Assembly: GCA_031315915.1 (NCBI GenBank)
Contig: JALDRK010000010.1
Location: 1 to 64,000 of the forward strand
Source: Nitrospirales bacterium
Lineage (GTDB): Bacteria; Nitrospirota; Nitrospiria; Nitrospirales; UBA8639
Reading direction: 5' to 3'
DNA: 64,000 bases
The notes under the pieces: generated by a model
What the model saw: only the letters and a program-made list of their open reading frames with translations
What the model was told of the DNA's origin: nothing
Database searches by the model: none
Position numbers and translations under genes: made by a program
In this document: positions 1-8,380 of the stretch, in pieces
Position numbering within the stretch: the first letter of the stretch is position 1
Layout: each line of letters opens with the position of its first letter

Positions 1-110
1 TCGGGACTGCCATCGTCCATCCATTGCTTCCAGCCCCGCCGCATCAACGGCCCCTTCAACCGATACGGCCCATACACCCGCCGATGCATGGTATACCCCT
101 TCAGGCACAT
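1..110 (-). CDS. Molybdopterin oxidoreductase-like protein, partial and N-terminally short
   Basis: The minus strand is open from the left window edge up to about base 122, where a TGA precedes it. The readable peptide contains CLKGYTMHRRVYGPYRLKGP followed by a GWKQW segment. This resembles the part of MopB/DMSO-reductase-family catalytic subunits just after the first iron-sulfur cysteines, where a C-x-KG motif precedes a Y-x-P-x-RL stretch. The usual upstream cysteine cluster cannot be encoded here, because stop codons and then the small membrane gene at 148-339 lie immediately upstream. It is therefore either an N-terminally truncated gene starting at ATG 110 or ATG 89 (the latter preceded by AAGGGG), or a broken one. 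The rest lies outside the window. The family call rests on a short motif only. Confidence 0.42.
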   Translation of the reverse strand, partial: MCLKGYTMHRRVYGPYRLKGPLMRRGWKQWMDDGSP

Positions 111-147
111 TCGCGGATTGTCTCATGCCTAACTAATCACATAGCTC

Positions 148-339
148 TTAATCCTCATTTTTTACGCCTTGTCTCAATCGATGTCTTTCCCAGACAGTCA
201 GTTGTGGGCTTATCCCCACCGGAGCTTTTGGTGGGTCAACCATAAGATTCGACCATCCTAAAAGTACGACTCCCAAGAAACTGACCATGCCGAAGATCAT
301 TTCCAGCAATGGATTTGCTACCCAAAACTCCATCATCAT
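148..339 (-). CDS. Small single-helix membrane protein next to bd-like oxidase
   Basis: About 61-63 residues. The start is supported by an excellent ribosome site, GAAGGAGGAGC, directly before three consecutive ATG codons (339, 336, 333); the second or third has the better spacing. The N-terminal half is one hydrophobic helix (LLEMIFGMVSFLGVVLLGW), and the C-terminal half is polar and basic. The gene lies 150 bases downstream of the bd-like oxidase on the same strand. It resembles in size and layout the small accessory subunits of bd and cbb3 oxidases (CydX, CcoQ), but no sequence motif of those families was recognised. A role as an oxidase accessory subunit is inference from position; an orphan membrane peptide is the alternative. 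Confidence 0.68.
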   Translation of the reverse strand: MMMEFWVANPLLEMIFGMVSFLGVVLLGWSNLMVDPPKAPVGISPQLTVWERHRLRQGVKNED

Positions 340-488
340 GCTCCTCCTTCATTTCCTATCCGGGCTTTTCTGCACACTTTCAATGAACGAAACATGTGAA
401 AACATTGCTTCATCACTACAGTCACCGCGAGCAGATTGCTTGGATCACCACAGTCCTTTCCACAACAAAATCTTCCCGCACGCATTCC

Positions 489-2447
489 TTAGGATTGCCC
501 GGAAGATTGAGGTACGAGTTCCGGAACCTTTGAAACTTCTTTCACCGTTGCCTTCTTTCCACTAAACGCCGCCAACCAAAATACGAACAGAATCGTGAGC
601 CAGAACAGCAGCACATTAAAAGAAATCATGTTGGCCGCGAATCCAATCGTATGGGTATACGCCCATGGAGAGTTGTCCCGCATCACCTCATTCACATGCC
701 AAAAGAGGCGGACCGAGGAACGTATATAGCCCATCAATGCCATCATCCAGGTAAATTCCGTGGCCAGCGCAATAAGGGCATATTGCGAGCGGGGCGGCAT
801 TTTGCCCCACCGGATGGGGCCCGCCGACTTTGCGCCTTTCAGCATCAGAAGATTCAAGGGAGCCATCAACAACAAACAGGACATGGTCGTGGCAACCTGA
901 GGAACCGACAGACCGATCCTCACATTAGCGGGGATGTAATAACCGTAGATAGCCAGCCAAATAATATTAAGACTGCCCATGACAAAAAAGCAGATCATGA
1001 ACACATTGCCGAGACGTTTCCAAGGCACCACAGGGATCAAATTGCCGCGTTGATACCAGATAAAACTGATGATGGTCACAATGATCAGCATATTGATCCC
1101 ACCGTTCTTGGCCGACATGACTCCGTAATTTCCGAGAACGGGATGCTGTTGACCGCCCATCGCTTTCAACTCAGCCGGAGTCATAACGATCGTATGCGGG
1201 GTGATAAACACCAGGAGACCGACCACCGCGATAAACACCAAATACTTGATGTAGCGTTGAAACCGTTCCGCTCCGGGCATGCGGCCGAAACATTGCCAGA
1301 GGTAGTAACTGGTGCTGAGAAAGAGAGCTCCGATCATGGTGGCCTGAATGATGAACAACCAGGCGAGTAACCCTCCCATTAAGGTAATGCCCATTTGCTG
1401 TCGATAGGCATACACTTCCCGCATCAGCCAATAGCCCGCAAACGGCAAGGGGATCAGAAAAATGACGGCAATAAACATCGCCACATATCCCATCCAGTCA
1501 TAATGTGCCCGCTCTTCATCCGACTTGGCCGATAAAAATCGATAGGCCGCATAGGCCGCCACGACGCTGCCCCCGAATGCCATGTTGCCCAAAATGCGGT
1601 GCACGTTCAGGGGATTCCACAATGCACTATGAATCGCATGCCAGATATTCCCGAGGTATTGTCCCTGCTCATCCACTCCCGCAGGCGACATCATGAAGGC
1701 AATCCAGGAATTGGCCAGGAACATCAGCACGGTCCCTATGGCATTCAGGACCACAGCGATACTGAGATGGACCCACTTCAAAAGGCCTTCTTTCATCCGA
1801 TCCCAGCCATAGTAATAAATATATAACGTCCCGCTTTCCGCGACGAAAAGCAGCGCATAGATATGCATCACCGGGCGGAAAATTCCGGACAAATAACTGA
1901 AAAATGTGGGATAGAGCGTCAGAAAGGTAAAGAGGAGAATGCCGCCCAATATGGCCGTCAACGAATAGGCCGTCAGACTGATCCTGATAAAATCGTAGGC
2001 AAGTTGGTCATATTTTTTCGCCATGCCTCGATCCTTGGTCATCATTCCGACAAATTCGATGATCATGCAAAAAATTGGAACAGCCAGGACGAAACTTCCG
2101 TAATACAAATGCTGCTGGTTCGCGATCCAAATCAGCACACGACTTTCAAATTCCCCATATCGAGGATAGTCATGAGTGTCATTCATGGTTTTGGGAGCCG
2201 GATGGCCCGAGATCACGCCCTCGGTCTTGTAGTACACATCCCGTCCGATTTCGACAGCCTCCCCTGCTTCATCCCCAGAGACCTCCTGCTCATCACCGGT
2301 AATTTCCGCTTCCATTACGGCTTCCGAATTTCCCCATACCGTTGACAGATTGGCCCCGATCGGAAGCAGCAACATTCCCGTGACCACCACAAGAACGCTA
2401 AGTGCCCCACAATGCCGGAGAAACATTTCAATCCTCTTTTTCCTCAT
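489..2447 (-). CDS. Cytochrome bd-like terminal oxidase subunit, multi-helix
   Basis: 652 residues from ATG 2447, which has the ribosome site GGGAGGGC. An N-terminal hydrophobic segment (about 10-33) is followed by an acidic soluble stretch (about 45-100) and then many membrane helices to the C terminus. The helix starting QQHLYYGSFVLAVP (about 112-125) resembles the CydA helix carrying the N-terminal haem-ligand histidine. Other conserved-looking histidines include MHIYALLF (about 195-202) and VHRILGN further on. It is much longer than ordinary CydA in helix content. This matches my recollection of the bd-like oxidases of Nitrospira, proposed as the terminal oxidase of nitrite oxidation. It should sit in the inner membrane and reduce oxygen. 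No CydB is adjacent; the small membrane gene at 148-339 follows. Whether the donor is quinol or cytochrome c cannot be read from the sequence. Confidence 0.75.
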   Translation of the reverse strand: MRKKRIEMFLRHCGALSVLVVVTGMLLLPIGANLSTVWGNSEAVMEAEITGDEQEVSGDEAGEAVEIGRDVYYKTEGVISGHPAPKTMNDTHDYPRYGEFESRVLIWIANQQHLYYGSFVLAVPIFCMIIEFVGMMTKDRGMAKKYDQLAYDFIRISLTAYSLTAILGGILLFTFLTLYPTFFSYLSGIFRPVMHIYALLFVAESGTLYIYYYGWDRMKEGLLKWVHLSIAVVLNAIGTVLMFLANSWIAFMMSPAGVDEQGQYLGNIWHAIHSALWNPLNVHRILGNMAFGGSVVAAYAAYRFLSAKSDEERAHYDWMGYVAMFIAVIFLIPLPFAGYWLMREVYAYRQQMGITLMGGLLAWLFIIQATMIGALFLSTSYYLWQCFGRMPGAERFQRYIKYLVFIAVVGLLVFITPHTIVMTPAELKAMGGQQHPVLGNYGVMSAKNGGINMLIIVTIISFIWYQRGNLIPVVPWKRLGNVFMICFFVMGSLNIIWLAIYGYYIPANVRIGLSVPQVATTMSCLLLMAPLNLLMLKGAKSAGPIRWGKMPPRSQYALIALATEFTWMMALMGYIRSSVRLFWHVNEVMRDNSPWAYTHTIGFAANMISFNVLLFWLTILFVFWLAAFSGKKATVKEVSKVPELVPQSSGQS

Positions 2448-2867
2448 CAAATGCCCTCCCTCTTCCTCATTTGTCCTTCAATATCCGGTCGTCTCACACT
2501 TCAAAAATTTTCTTGAGTAACCTGTGAATGCACAAGTTTGAATCGCCCACTTTTCCCTCATCTCTCGTTACTTGAAGTTTGCACGTCATATGATTTCCGT
2601 TGAATGACCTTGACTGCACGTGCCATGCCTTTCACAAGAAAATAATTGCACTGGGTAAAAACATCATGAACACGGGAAGTTATTCGTTCTCATTGTTCAA
2701 AAAGTTTTCATGCTTCGCGGGCGCCCGCGAAAAGACGTGGTGGATGATTGAGGATCGGCCACTTCTTAGCGTGGCATATCAATCGCCTATACCAAACAGA
2801 TTCCAGAATACACACTCTTGCAATTGAATCAGGGATGAGCGGTCCAGGCGAATTTTTGATCAGGACT
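2448..2867. other. Intergenic region, 420 bases, no gene supported
   Basis: Lies between the start of the bd-like oxidase gene and the end of the transaldolase-like gene, both on the minus strand. It should hold the oxidase promoter. I saw no convincing sigma-54 element, strong hairpin or coding signal. Short open frames here lack ribosome sites. Confidence 0.5.
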
Positions 2868-3569
2868 TTAAAGACAATGTTCTTGACCAACAGGGATTGG
2901 TCGAGAGGAGGAACTCACGGATGGATCACAGAGGTTGGAAATTACGGGAAAGGGCATCATACAAATATGAGCTCCTCCTAAGGCAGCATTCCGCACATGC
3001 TCCGGGGAACGAATCCCCGTCAACAAAATCTGAGTCGGATAACCACAACTCTGAAACAACCTGATAATTTGCCGTGTCAATGTGATCCCGTCTCCAAAAG
3101 AGGGATCATCGCTTTTGTATCGACTCAGCAAATGATAGGGACGGTTGGTTTCTATATATTGAGGATGATCAAGGTTATCGGGACACAGGGACACACACCA
3201 GGCCCCAGCCTTTGCCGCAATTAAGGCCTGGGCAAGAGAAAAGCACAGGGATACGTTTACCTTGATTCCTTCCGTGGTCAGACGCTTTGTAGCCTTGAGT
3301 CCTGCAGGAGTCAATGGACATTTCACGATGACATTTTCATGGATCTTGAACAACTCTTTCCCTTCTTTGATCATGGCTTTTTCTTCGATGCTTAACATTC
3401 CCACACTGATTGGTCCATTCACATGACGACAAATTTCACGCAGTCTTTGATAGAAGTTCATTCCCTGTTCAGTGCTTGAATAGGCATTCATAGCCACACC
3501 ATCGAGTAGCCCCAGGCTGACTACTTCCTGAATCTCCGTCAAACTGGCTGTGTCAAGATAGAATTTCAT
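2868..3569 (-). CDS. Transaldolase / fructose-6-phosphate aldolase (TalC)-like protein, degenerate
   Basis: 233 residues. The first 200 follow the small transaldolase family: MKFYLDTASLTEIQE at the N terminus, a VIVKCPLTPAGLKA strand carrying the expected Schiff-base lysine, KVNVSLCFSLAQALIAAKAGA, and LLTGIRSPEHVRNAALGGAH. Several family-defining spots are altered. TTNPS near residue 27 reads AMNAYS, the usual YVSPF reads CVSLC, and the last 25 residues (rich in S, P and C) do not resemble the normal HPLTDKG-type tail. A frame change near base 2925 would give IHP but soon meets a stop. The gene may be decaying or have a changed substrate. The ribosome site is weak. It stands alone between the oxidase gene and a decayed regulator remnant. 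Confidence 0.6.
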   Translation of the reverse strand: MKFYLDTASLTEIQEVVSLGLLDGVAMNAYSSTEQGMNFYQRLREICRHVNGPISVGMLSIEEKAMIKEGKELFKIHENVIVKCPLTPAGLKATKRLTTEGIKVNVSLCFSLAQALIAAKAGAWCVSLCPDNLDHPQYIETNRPYHLLSRYKSDDPSFGDGITLTRQIIRLFQSCGYPTQILLTGIRSPEHVRNAALGGAHICMMPFPVISNLCDPSVSSSSRPIPVGQEHCL

Positions 3570-3905
3570 TCGGGTTGATGCCTCATGGGTATCACGGGCC
3601 GTTTACGTCTAAGATCCTTCATCAGCCATCCGCTCACTTCATTTTCGGAACCTTCAAAAATGAGAATTAAAAGCATACACCTTTCCAAGAGAATGTAGTG
3701 GCGTCCCTGCATACACTGGGCCACAAATTGGACAGGAACACCAGTAAGGAAAAAGCTAATACTTAGCAGAATGAAAAAATCGTAGGTCTCACGAAACCAC
3801 CAAAATTAGCGGTGGAACTCTAACCCGACACCACGCTCCTTCGCGGGAATATTTTCAGTGCTTATAAAACTAGGGCGGGCCAGGTTGAGAAGGAATTGTG
3901 CAGAA
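3570..3905. other. Intergenic region, 336 bases, no gene supported
   Basis: Lies between the transaldolase-like gene and the activator remnant. No strong ribosome site, hairpin or promoter of a recognisable class was seen. Confidence 0.45.
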
Positions 3906-4215
3906 TTTCTGCGGTTTATTTTTTTGAGGGGCCGTCGAAGTCCTGAATTTTAAATCCCGTTCGTGAGGGTACTCGCGGCCAAACCGAATTGTTCTGACGC
4001 TCGGCTTCCTCCCTCAATCTCCAATCGCCGGAGGCAAGAGTTTGGAGAATATGCCGTCGCTCCAGATCTACCAACTCTATTGGAGCCGTAGGTGCGTGTC
4101 TCAAGTTGTAGGGAACCAAGCGCCATTCACATCGATATGCTGGACCTTTTGGTGGGTAAGAATGCCCGCCCGTTCAATTACATTTCCCAAATACCGGATA
4201 TGATCCGGGCAGGGA
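3906..4215 (-). pseudogene. Decayed 3' end of a GAF-AAA-Fis sigma-54 activator gene
   Basis: Read on the minus strand, this stretch matches at DNA level the 3' part of the intact activator gene at 19771-21306, including the segments encoding the region before the Fis domain and the DNA-binding helix-turn-helix. The readable peptide LERRHILQTLASGDWR corresponds to FERQHILQTLASSNWQ of the intact copy. The reading frame then slips: the next frame gives IEGG, SEQFGLAASTL (compare AEQLGLAPSTL), followed by a stop, and a further slip restores a KK ending. Upstream homology continues to about base 4215 without an open frame. The AAA core with GAFTGA and the GAF domain are missing. It is the relic of a third paralogue of the tandem pair at 19.8-23.4 kb. 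Confidence 0.8.
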
Positions 4216-4259
4216 TAACGATGGATACATGGATTTAAGAGTCGAGTCAATGGGACCAG

Positions 4260-4787
4260 TTACCTTGGGTGTTGGTCAACCACGGGAAATTCTAAAGATT
4301 CCGTTGAATACCCGGCTCTCATCCAAATGCGACGAATGGTGGCAACCACGGTGAGGGAATCGGAAAAATCGGCAACCATTACCGGAGGCACAGCCTGCAA
4401 GCGCTGAAGAATGTTTTCCCTCGCCCCCTCAGCCACCTGTTCGCACTGTTCATATACCCCTTCTGGCCCTTCTTCCAGTGCATTGTGACCATCAAGGATC
4501 GTGCCGATAAACTTGATGAGAGACAGTGTTGGTGTGGGCATGATCAAGGCGCCTAGAGCGCCATGATCGAGCCGTAACTTGGCGGTCAAGGGAACCGCGG
4601 TGCCGCCCTTCAGTCGTTGAACGGTTGGGAACAAGACCTTTTCTTCCATCGCAATATGCCGGAGAAGTCCGCGGCGAAATTCTTTATAGACTTCGTGGTC
4701 AATTCGGTCATCGTCCTGGATGGTCCGTTCCAAGAGATCATCTAATCGCGCATGATCTTCGACGAGGAATTGCTGCATACTTCCCAT
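4260..4787 (-). CDS. Hemerythrin HHE-domain protein
   Basis: 175 residues from ATG 4787. A TTG at 4793 is possible but sits too close to the AGGTAG ribosome site. The helical protein carries an HHE-type metal-binding pattern: EDHARLDDLLERT near the N terminus, LLRHIAMEEKVLFP around residue 45-58, LDHGAL near 75, and GHNALEEGPEGVYEQ around 100. Proteins of this type bind a di-iron centre and can sense or carry oxygen or nitric oxide, or protect against them. The second half has no recognisable extra domain. The gene stands alone between a decayed activator remnant and the NADH dehydrogenase gene, with about 390 bases of upstream DNA of its own. Confidence 0.82.
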   Translation of the reverse strand: MGSMQQFLVEDHARLDDLLERTIQDDDRIDHEVYKEFRRGLLRHIAMEEKVLFPTVQRLKGGTAVPLTAKLRLDHGALGALIMPTPTLSLIKFIGTILDGHNALEEGPEGVYEQCEQVAEGARENILQRLQAVPPVMVADFSDSLTVVATIRRIWMRAGYSTESLEFPVVDQHPR

Positions 4788-5176
4788 TTTCAACTACCTC
4801 TGTTATCAGATTTCCCCAGGCGTTTCGCCACGACTTCGGACGGTCCTCAATCCAGAAAACGTGATAAACGGCATTGTCTATTGGTGGGGTTATAGGCGTG
4901 CTTGAAATTTCACCGTAACCCTGCCGTTTGTACCGAGGTTTTTCCACGGTTGGAAAAGATTTTTCTCCGTGCAACGTTGTTTTCTGCCCCATCTGATTTT
5001 GTCATTGGCCGAGTGAGACTCGTTGATTCACTCCATGCGAGTAATCTTTAGCTTAAAACCTGCTCTTTGATTTTCGCATCTACGTTAGGGCTGAAATCAT
5101 TTTCGTCGGGAACAATATGGCTTGCCCCCCTCCAGTAACCAAGTTCCCTGATTATATCTTTATCCCAAGCGTCCGC
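4788..5176. other. Intergenic region, 389 bases, no gene supported
   Basis: Upstream of the hemerythrin-like gene and downstream of the NADH dehydrogenase gene. It should hold the hemerythrin promoter; I could not assign -35/-10 or -24/-12 elements with confidence. No hairpin of terminator type was found. Confidence 0.4.
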
Positions 5177-6457
5177 CTATCTTGAGAAAGAGTCCGAAGC
5201 GTTCTTCCCGGTCTCCCCAGTGATCAAGCGTGCCGAGCGTTGCAACGTAATATACGCCCACGCCCATTCGAAGAGAACAATGAACCGATTACGAAAACCA
5301 ATGAGAAAGAAAATATGGATAAATACCCAAGCAACCCATGCCAGAAAACCGGATATCTTGATAGGTCCGATGCGCGCGACTGCTGCACCCCTCCCGATCG
5401 CGGCAAGGATTCCCCGATCCACGTAGTGAAAGGGTTCGGGAAGCTGCCCCTTGCATCGACGTGCAATGTTCTGAGCGGCATGGCGGCCCTGTTGAATCGC
5501 TACCGGAGCCAGGCCTGGTAAGAGGACGCCGTCATGATCCACAAACGCGGCTAAATCGCCGACGACCAATATTTCCGGATGGCCAGGTATGCTTAAATCC
5601 GATTCCACCAGGACGCGACCTTCGCGATCAAGCGGAACTCCGAGCGTTTGCGCTAAGGGTGAAACCGTGATACCGGCTGCCCAAAGTACCGTTTCAGCCA
5701 GAATCGACTGATCACCGATCATGACGTCGCCTGATCGAATCATCGTGACAACCGAATTTGTTCGCACCTCTACATGAAGCTCTCTCAGAACTGCCTCGGC
5801 TTTGTTAGAAAGAACTTCAGGGAAAGCAGGGAGAATTCGCGGTCCGGCTTCCACGAGAATGATGCGAGCGTCTTGCGGGTTAATCCTGCGAAAATCATGC
5901 ACCAAGGCCATACAGGCGATTTCGGCAATCGCTCCAGCCAGCTCTACCCCTGTTGGTCCGCCGCCCACGATAACGAATGTGAGCAGTGCTTGCCGCCGTG
6001 TTTCATCTACTTCACTCTCTGCCCTTTCAAAGGCCATTAATATACGACTCCGGATCTCAAGTGCATCCTCTACACTCTTGAGTCCGGGAGCATAGGCTTC
6101 CCACTCAGGATGCCCGAAGTAAGAGTGACGTCCCCCAGGAGCAAGAAGCAGGTAATCGTACTCAATCTTGCCGTCCTGCAAAATAACCTTGTGTGCCGCC
6201 ACATCAATAGCCACCACCTCCGCCATACACACTCGCGCATTCTGTTGCCGACTCAGGACAGCTCGAATGGGATAGGCGATATCACTAGAAGAAAGCCCTG
6301 CGGTTGCGACCTGATATAGCAGAGGTTGAAACAGATGATGATTGCGACGATCAACAACCGTCACACGAACATCTTCATACTTGAGAGCCCGAGCAGCATA
6401 CAATCCGCCAAAACCCGCTCCGACAATCACGACATGAGGCCGATCATTCACCATCAT
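5177..6457 (-). CDS. ndh: Type II NADH dehydrogenase (NDH-2-like FAD oxidoreductase)
   Basis: 426 residues from ATG 6457; an in-frame TTG at 6502 would add 15 residues without a better ribosome site. The FAD-binding fold starts at once (VVIVGAGFGGLYAARAL, GxGxxG at 13-18). The second nucleotide-binding fold, for NADH, is FVIVGGGPTGVELAGAIAE (about 157-175). The family block ILVVGDLAAF and the AAQNIARR segment are present. The last 60 residues hold amphipathic to hydrophobic segments typical of membrane-attached NDH-2. It is expected to pass electrons from NADH to quinone at the cytoplasmic face of the membrane without pumping protons. Related flavoproteins (sulfide:quinone reductase) are less likely, as I see no matching cysteine pair. 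Confidence 0.88.
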   Translation of the reverse strand: MMVNDRPHVVIVGAGFGGLYAARALKYEDVRVTVVDRRNHHLFQPLLYQVATAGLSSSDIAYPIRAVLSRQQNARVCMAEVVAIDVAAHKVILQDGKIEYDYLLLAPGGRHSYFGHPEWEAYAPGLKSVEDALEIRSRILMAFERAESEVDETRRQALLTFVIVGGGPTGVELAGAIAEIACMALVHDFRRINPQDARIILVEAGPRILPAFPEVLSNKAEAVLRELHVEVRTNSVVTMIRSGDVMIGDQSILAETVLWAAGITVSPLAQTLGVPLDREGRVLVESDLSIPGHPEILVVGDLAAFVDHDGVLLPGLAPVAIQQGRHAAQNIARRCKGQLPEPFHYVDRGILAAIGRGAAVARIGPIKISGFLAWVAWVFIHIFFLIGFRNRFIVLFEWAWAYITLQRSARLITGETGKNASDSFSR

Positions 6458-6856
6458 GACTTTCACGGGCGATGTTATTAGACCAGTGCATCGGCGAGCC
6501 AATCATTACTGAAATCAACGAAGAGTCAGTTCGGACTTTTATTTATAGAAAGAATCGCTTAGCGCTCTACAAATTTTCTGATGTGAATATCGGCTTTATC
6601 TACTCCGGTAGTACCAACCACAGCACATCAGTCACACCTCATTTTCGGTGGCGGACGATGCAATAAATGGGAGCCTTCCCTTTATAAAGCTGTGATGGCA
6701 AGTTCAGACAGGGTTGGCATTGCATCAACGATAGAAAAACCGCTGCTTTGAGAAGAGCCATTGCGAGGCAAGGCAGTTTTTGAATTCGACGAGAGCGTCC
6801 TTCATCCTTTAACTTTCCCAGGTTTTCAATGTTGAGCCGATTGAGCTAAATATGGT
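6458..6856. other. Intergenic region, 399 bases, no gene supported
   Basis: Lies between the start of the NADH dehydrogenase gene and the end of the Rnk-like gene. Open frames here lack ribosome sites. No clear promoter class or hairpin recognised. Confidence 0.4.
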
Positions 6857-7279
6857 TTAAAGGTGGAAATCTCCGGCAGCTTCAGGTTGATAGAGAACCT
6901 CTTCAATTCTCAGCTTCCGTTTTCCTGCAGGCACCGGCCACTCCACCATGTCGCCTACACGATACCCCAGAATAGCCGTTCCAACTGGGGCAAGAACAGA
7001 AATCCTGCCTGTCGCGGCATCCGCATCACGTGGAAAGACTATGGTATAAACCTGCTCGTTCCCTTTGCTTATATCTGATAGGCGGACACGTGAGTTCATC
7101 GTGACGACATCAGGCGGAATGTCCTTTGATGAGACAATATGGGCTCGGTCTAACTCTTCTTTTAAGCCATCCAGGTGCTGGCTTTCACTATTATTGCCTC
7201 TGAACGTGAGCCCGACTTCCAATAGCTCAGTGAGTCTGTTCAGATCGAATTTGGTAATATAAATATCTCGGTGTTCCAT
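6857..7279 (-). CDS. rnk: Rnk/GreA-type RNA polymerase secondary-channel protein
   Basis: 140 residues from ATG 7279, which follows AAGGAGGAG at proper spacing. A TTG-started frame at 7303 would contain that ribosome site, so it is rejected. The N-terminal third is a short helical part (YITKFDLNRLTELLEV) in place of the long GreA coiled coil. The C-terminal domain is the GreA/GreB FKBP-like fold: VVTMNSRVRLSD, YTIVFPRDAD, ISVLAPVGTAILGYRVGD and a VEWPVPAGKRKLRIEEVLYQPE ending. This is the architecture of Rnk, which binds RNA polymerase at the secondary channel and affects nucleoside diphosphate kinase levels in Escherichia coli. Function here is by family only. Confidence 0.85.
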   Translation of the reverse strand: MEHRDIYITKFDLNRLTELLEVGLTFRGNNSESQHLDGLKEELDRAHIVSSKDIPPDVVTMNSRVRLSDISKGNEQVYTIVFPRDADAATGRISVLAPVGTAILGYRVGDMVEWPVPAGKRKLRIEEVLYQPEAAGDFHL

Positions 7280-7696
7280 AGTGCAACTCCTCCTTTTGGC
7301 CAAAGGGTATCACAAAATTGAAAGAAACAACTAGGGCTTGAAGAATTGAAGCTGACATTCGAAATGATTTGTTGTCATGACTTGAAAATCGGGTTACCTA
7401 AAACCCAGGTTTCTTGGAAAGGTCGATCTGTTTTTTGTCATTAGGAACGGGCCTAAGTTTAACAGAAACAAGGAATAAGAAATCTATTCACGGCAGTTCA
7501 TAGAATGTACGATTCAAGCAGATATCGGTTGTACGACTTCCTATCAGAGCGGTATCTTGTCAGAAGCAAACCCCCGATCACATTGGCATTTATGCAGCCA
7601 GGCCATGATCAGAGCATCCGTTAGTAGCCCAGGAACAAGGGCAAAAAAAGATGATCCTAGCCAAATAAAATAGGAGGGTACGACCCGAACCATACT
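7280..7696. other. Divergent intergenic region, 417 bases
   Basis: Separates the minus-strand rnk gene from the plus-strand response regulator, so it should hold both promoters. An AGGAGGG lies at 7672-7678, about 18 bases before the regulator ATG: too far for a normal ribosome site. The TTCATG repeats found downstream of the kinase gene are absent here, so there is no sign of autoregulation by that element. Confidence 0.4.
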
Positions 7697-8380
7697 ATGC
7701 GAATACTGATCGTCGAAGATGATGCTGATTTATCCCAATTCATTCGAAAAGGTCTTCGGGAAGAGGGACACGCGGTTGACCAGGCAGCGAATGGTGAGGA
7801 CGGGCTTCTGTTTGCAAGTACGTATGCATACGATCTTCTAATCCTCGATGTCATGCTTCCCAAGCTGGATGGCATGGAATTGTGTCGCCAACTTCGTGCG
7901 AAGGGAAACACCATGCCCATTCTCCTTCTCACGGCCCGGGCTTCAATTCAGGATAAGGTTACGGGGTTCGACATCGGAGCCGATGATTATCTGACCAAAC
8001 CCTTTGCTTTTGCAGAATTGCTTGCTCGCATACGTGCGTTGCTGCGACGCGGTGGGCCTCACACACTCAGCCGATTAACGGTTGCTGATCTGGAACTAGA
8101 CCCTGCGACTCGTCGTGTTTGGCGAGGAAGACAAGAGATTTTGTTAACGAATAAAGAATACGCGCTTTTAGAGTATCTGTTGCGGAACAAAAATCGAGTT
8201 TTGACCCGAACAACAATTATCGAGCATGTCTGGGACATCAACTACGATCCCATGACAAATATTGTTGACGCACATATTCGAGCATTGCGGGCGAAGATCG
8301 ATCGAGACCATTCGCCGCCTCTCATTACGACAGTTCGCGGAGCAGGATATATGCTGGAAACACCAGAGGAATCCTCATGA
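7697..8380 (+). CDS. OmpR/CusR-family response regulator
   Basis: 227 residues. The receiver domain (1-118) shows acidic D8/D9, phospho-acceptor D51 in LLILDVMLP, T79 in LLLTAR and K101 in DYLTKPF. The C-terminal winged helix (about 128-222) carries ILLTNKEYALLEYLLRN and the VRGAGYML wing typical of OmpR/PhoB regulators. The stop overlaps the start of the kinase gene by four bases (ATGA), so the two are translated as a pair. The closest general type is CusR/CopR-like, but the stimulus is unknown. Regulators of this class bind as dimers to tandem half-sites about 11 bp apart. Exactly such arrays occur at 9981 and 11047 downstream, which makes them likely targets. Confidence 0.92.
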   Translation: MRILIVEDDADLSQFIRKGLREEGHAVDQAANGEDGLLFASTYAYDLLILDVMLPKLDGMELCRQLRAKGNTMPILLLTARASIQDKVTGFDIGADDYLTKPFAFAELLARIRALLRRGGPHTLSRLTVADLELDPATRRVWRGRQEILLTNKEYALLEYLLRNKNRVLTRTTIIEHVWDINYDPMTNIVDAHIRALRAKIDRDHSPPLITTVRGAGYMLETPEESS

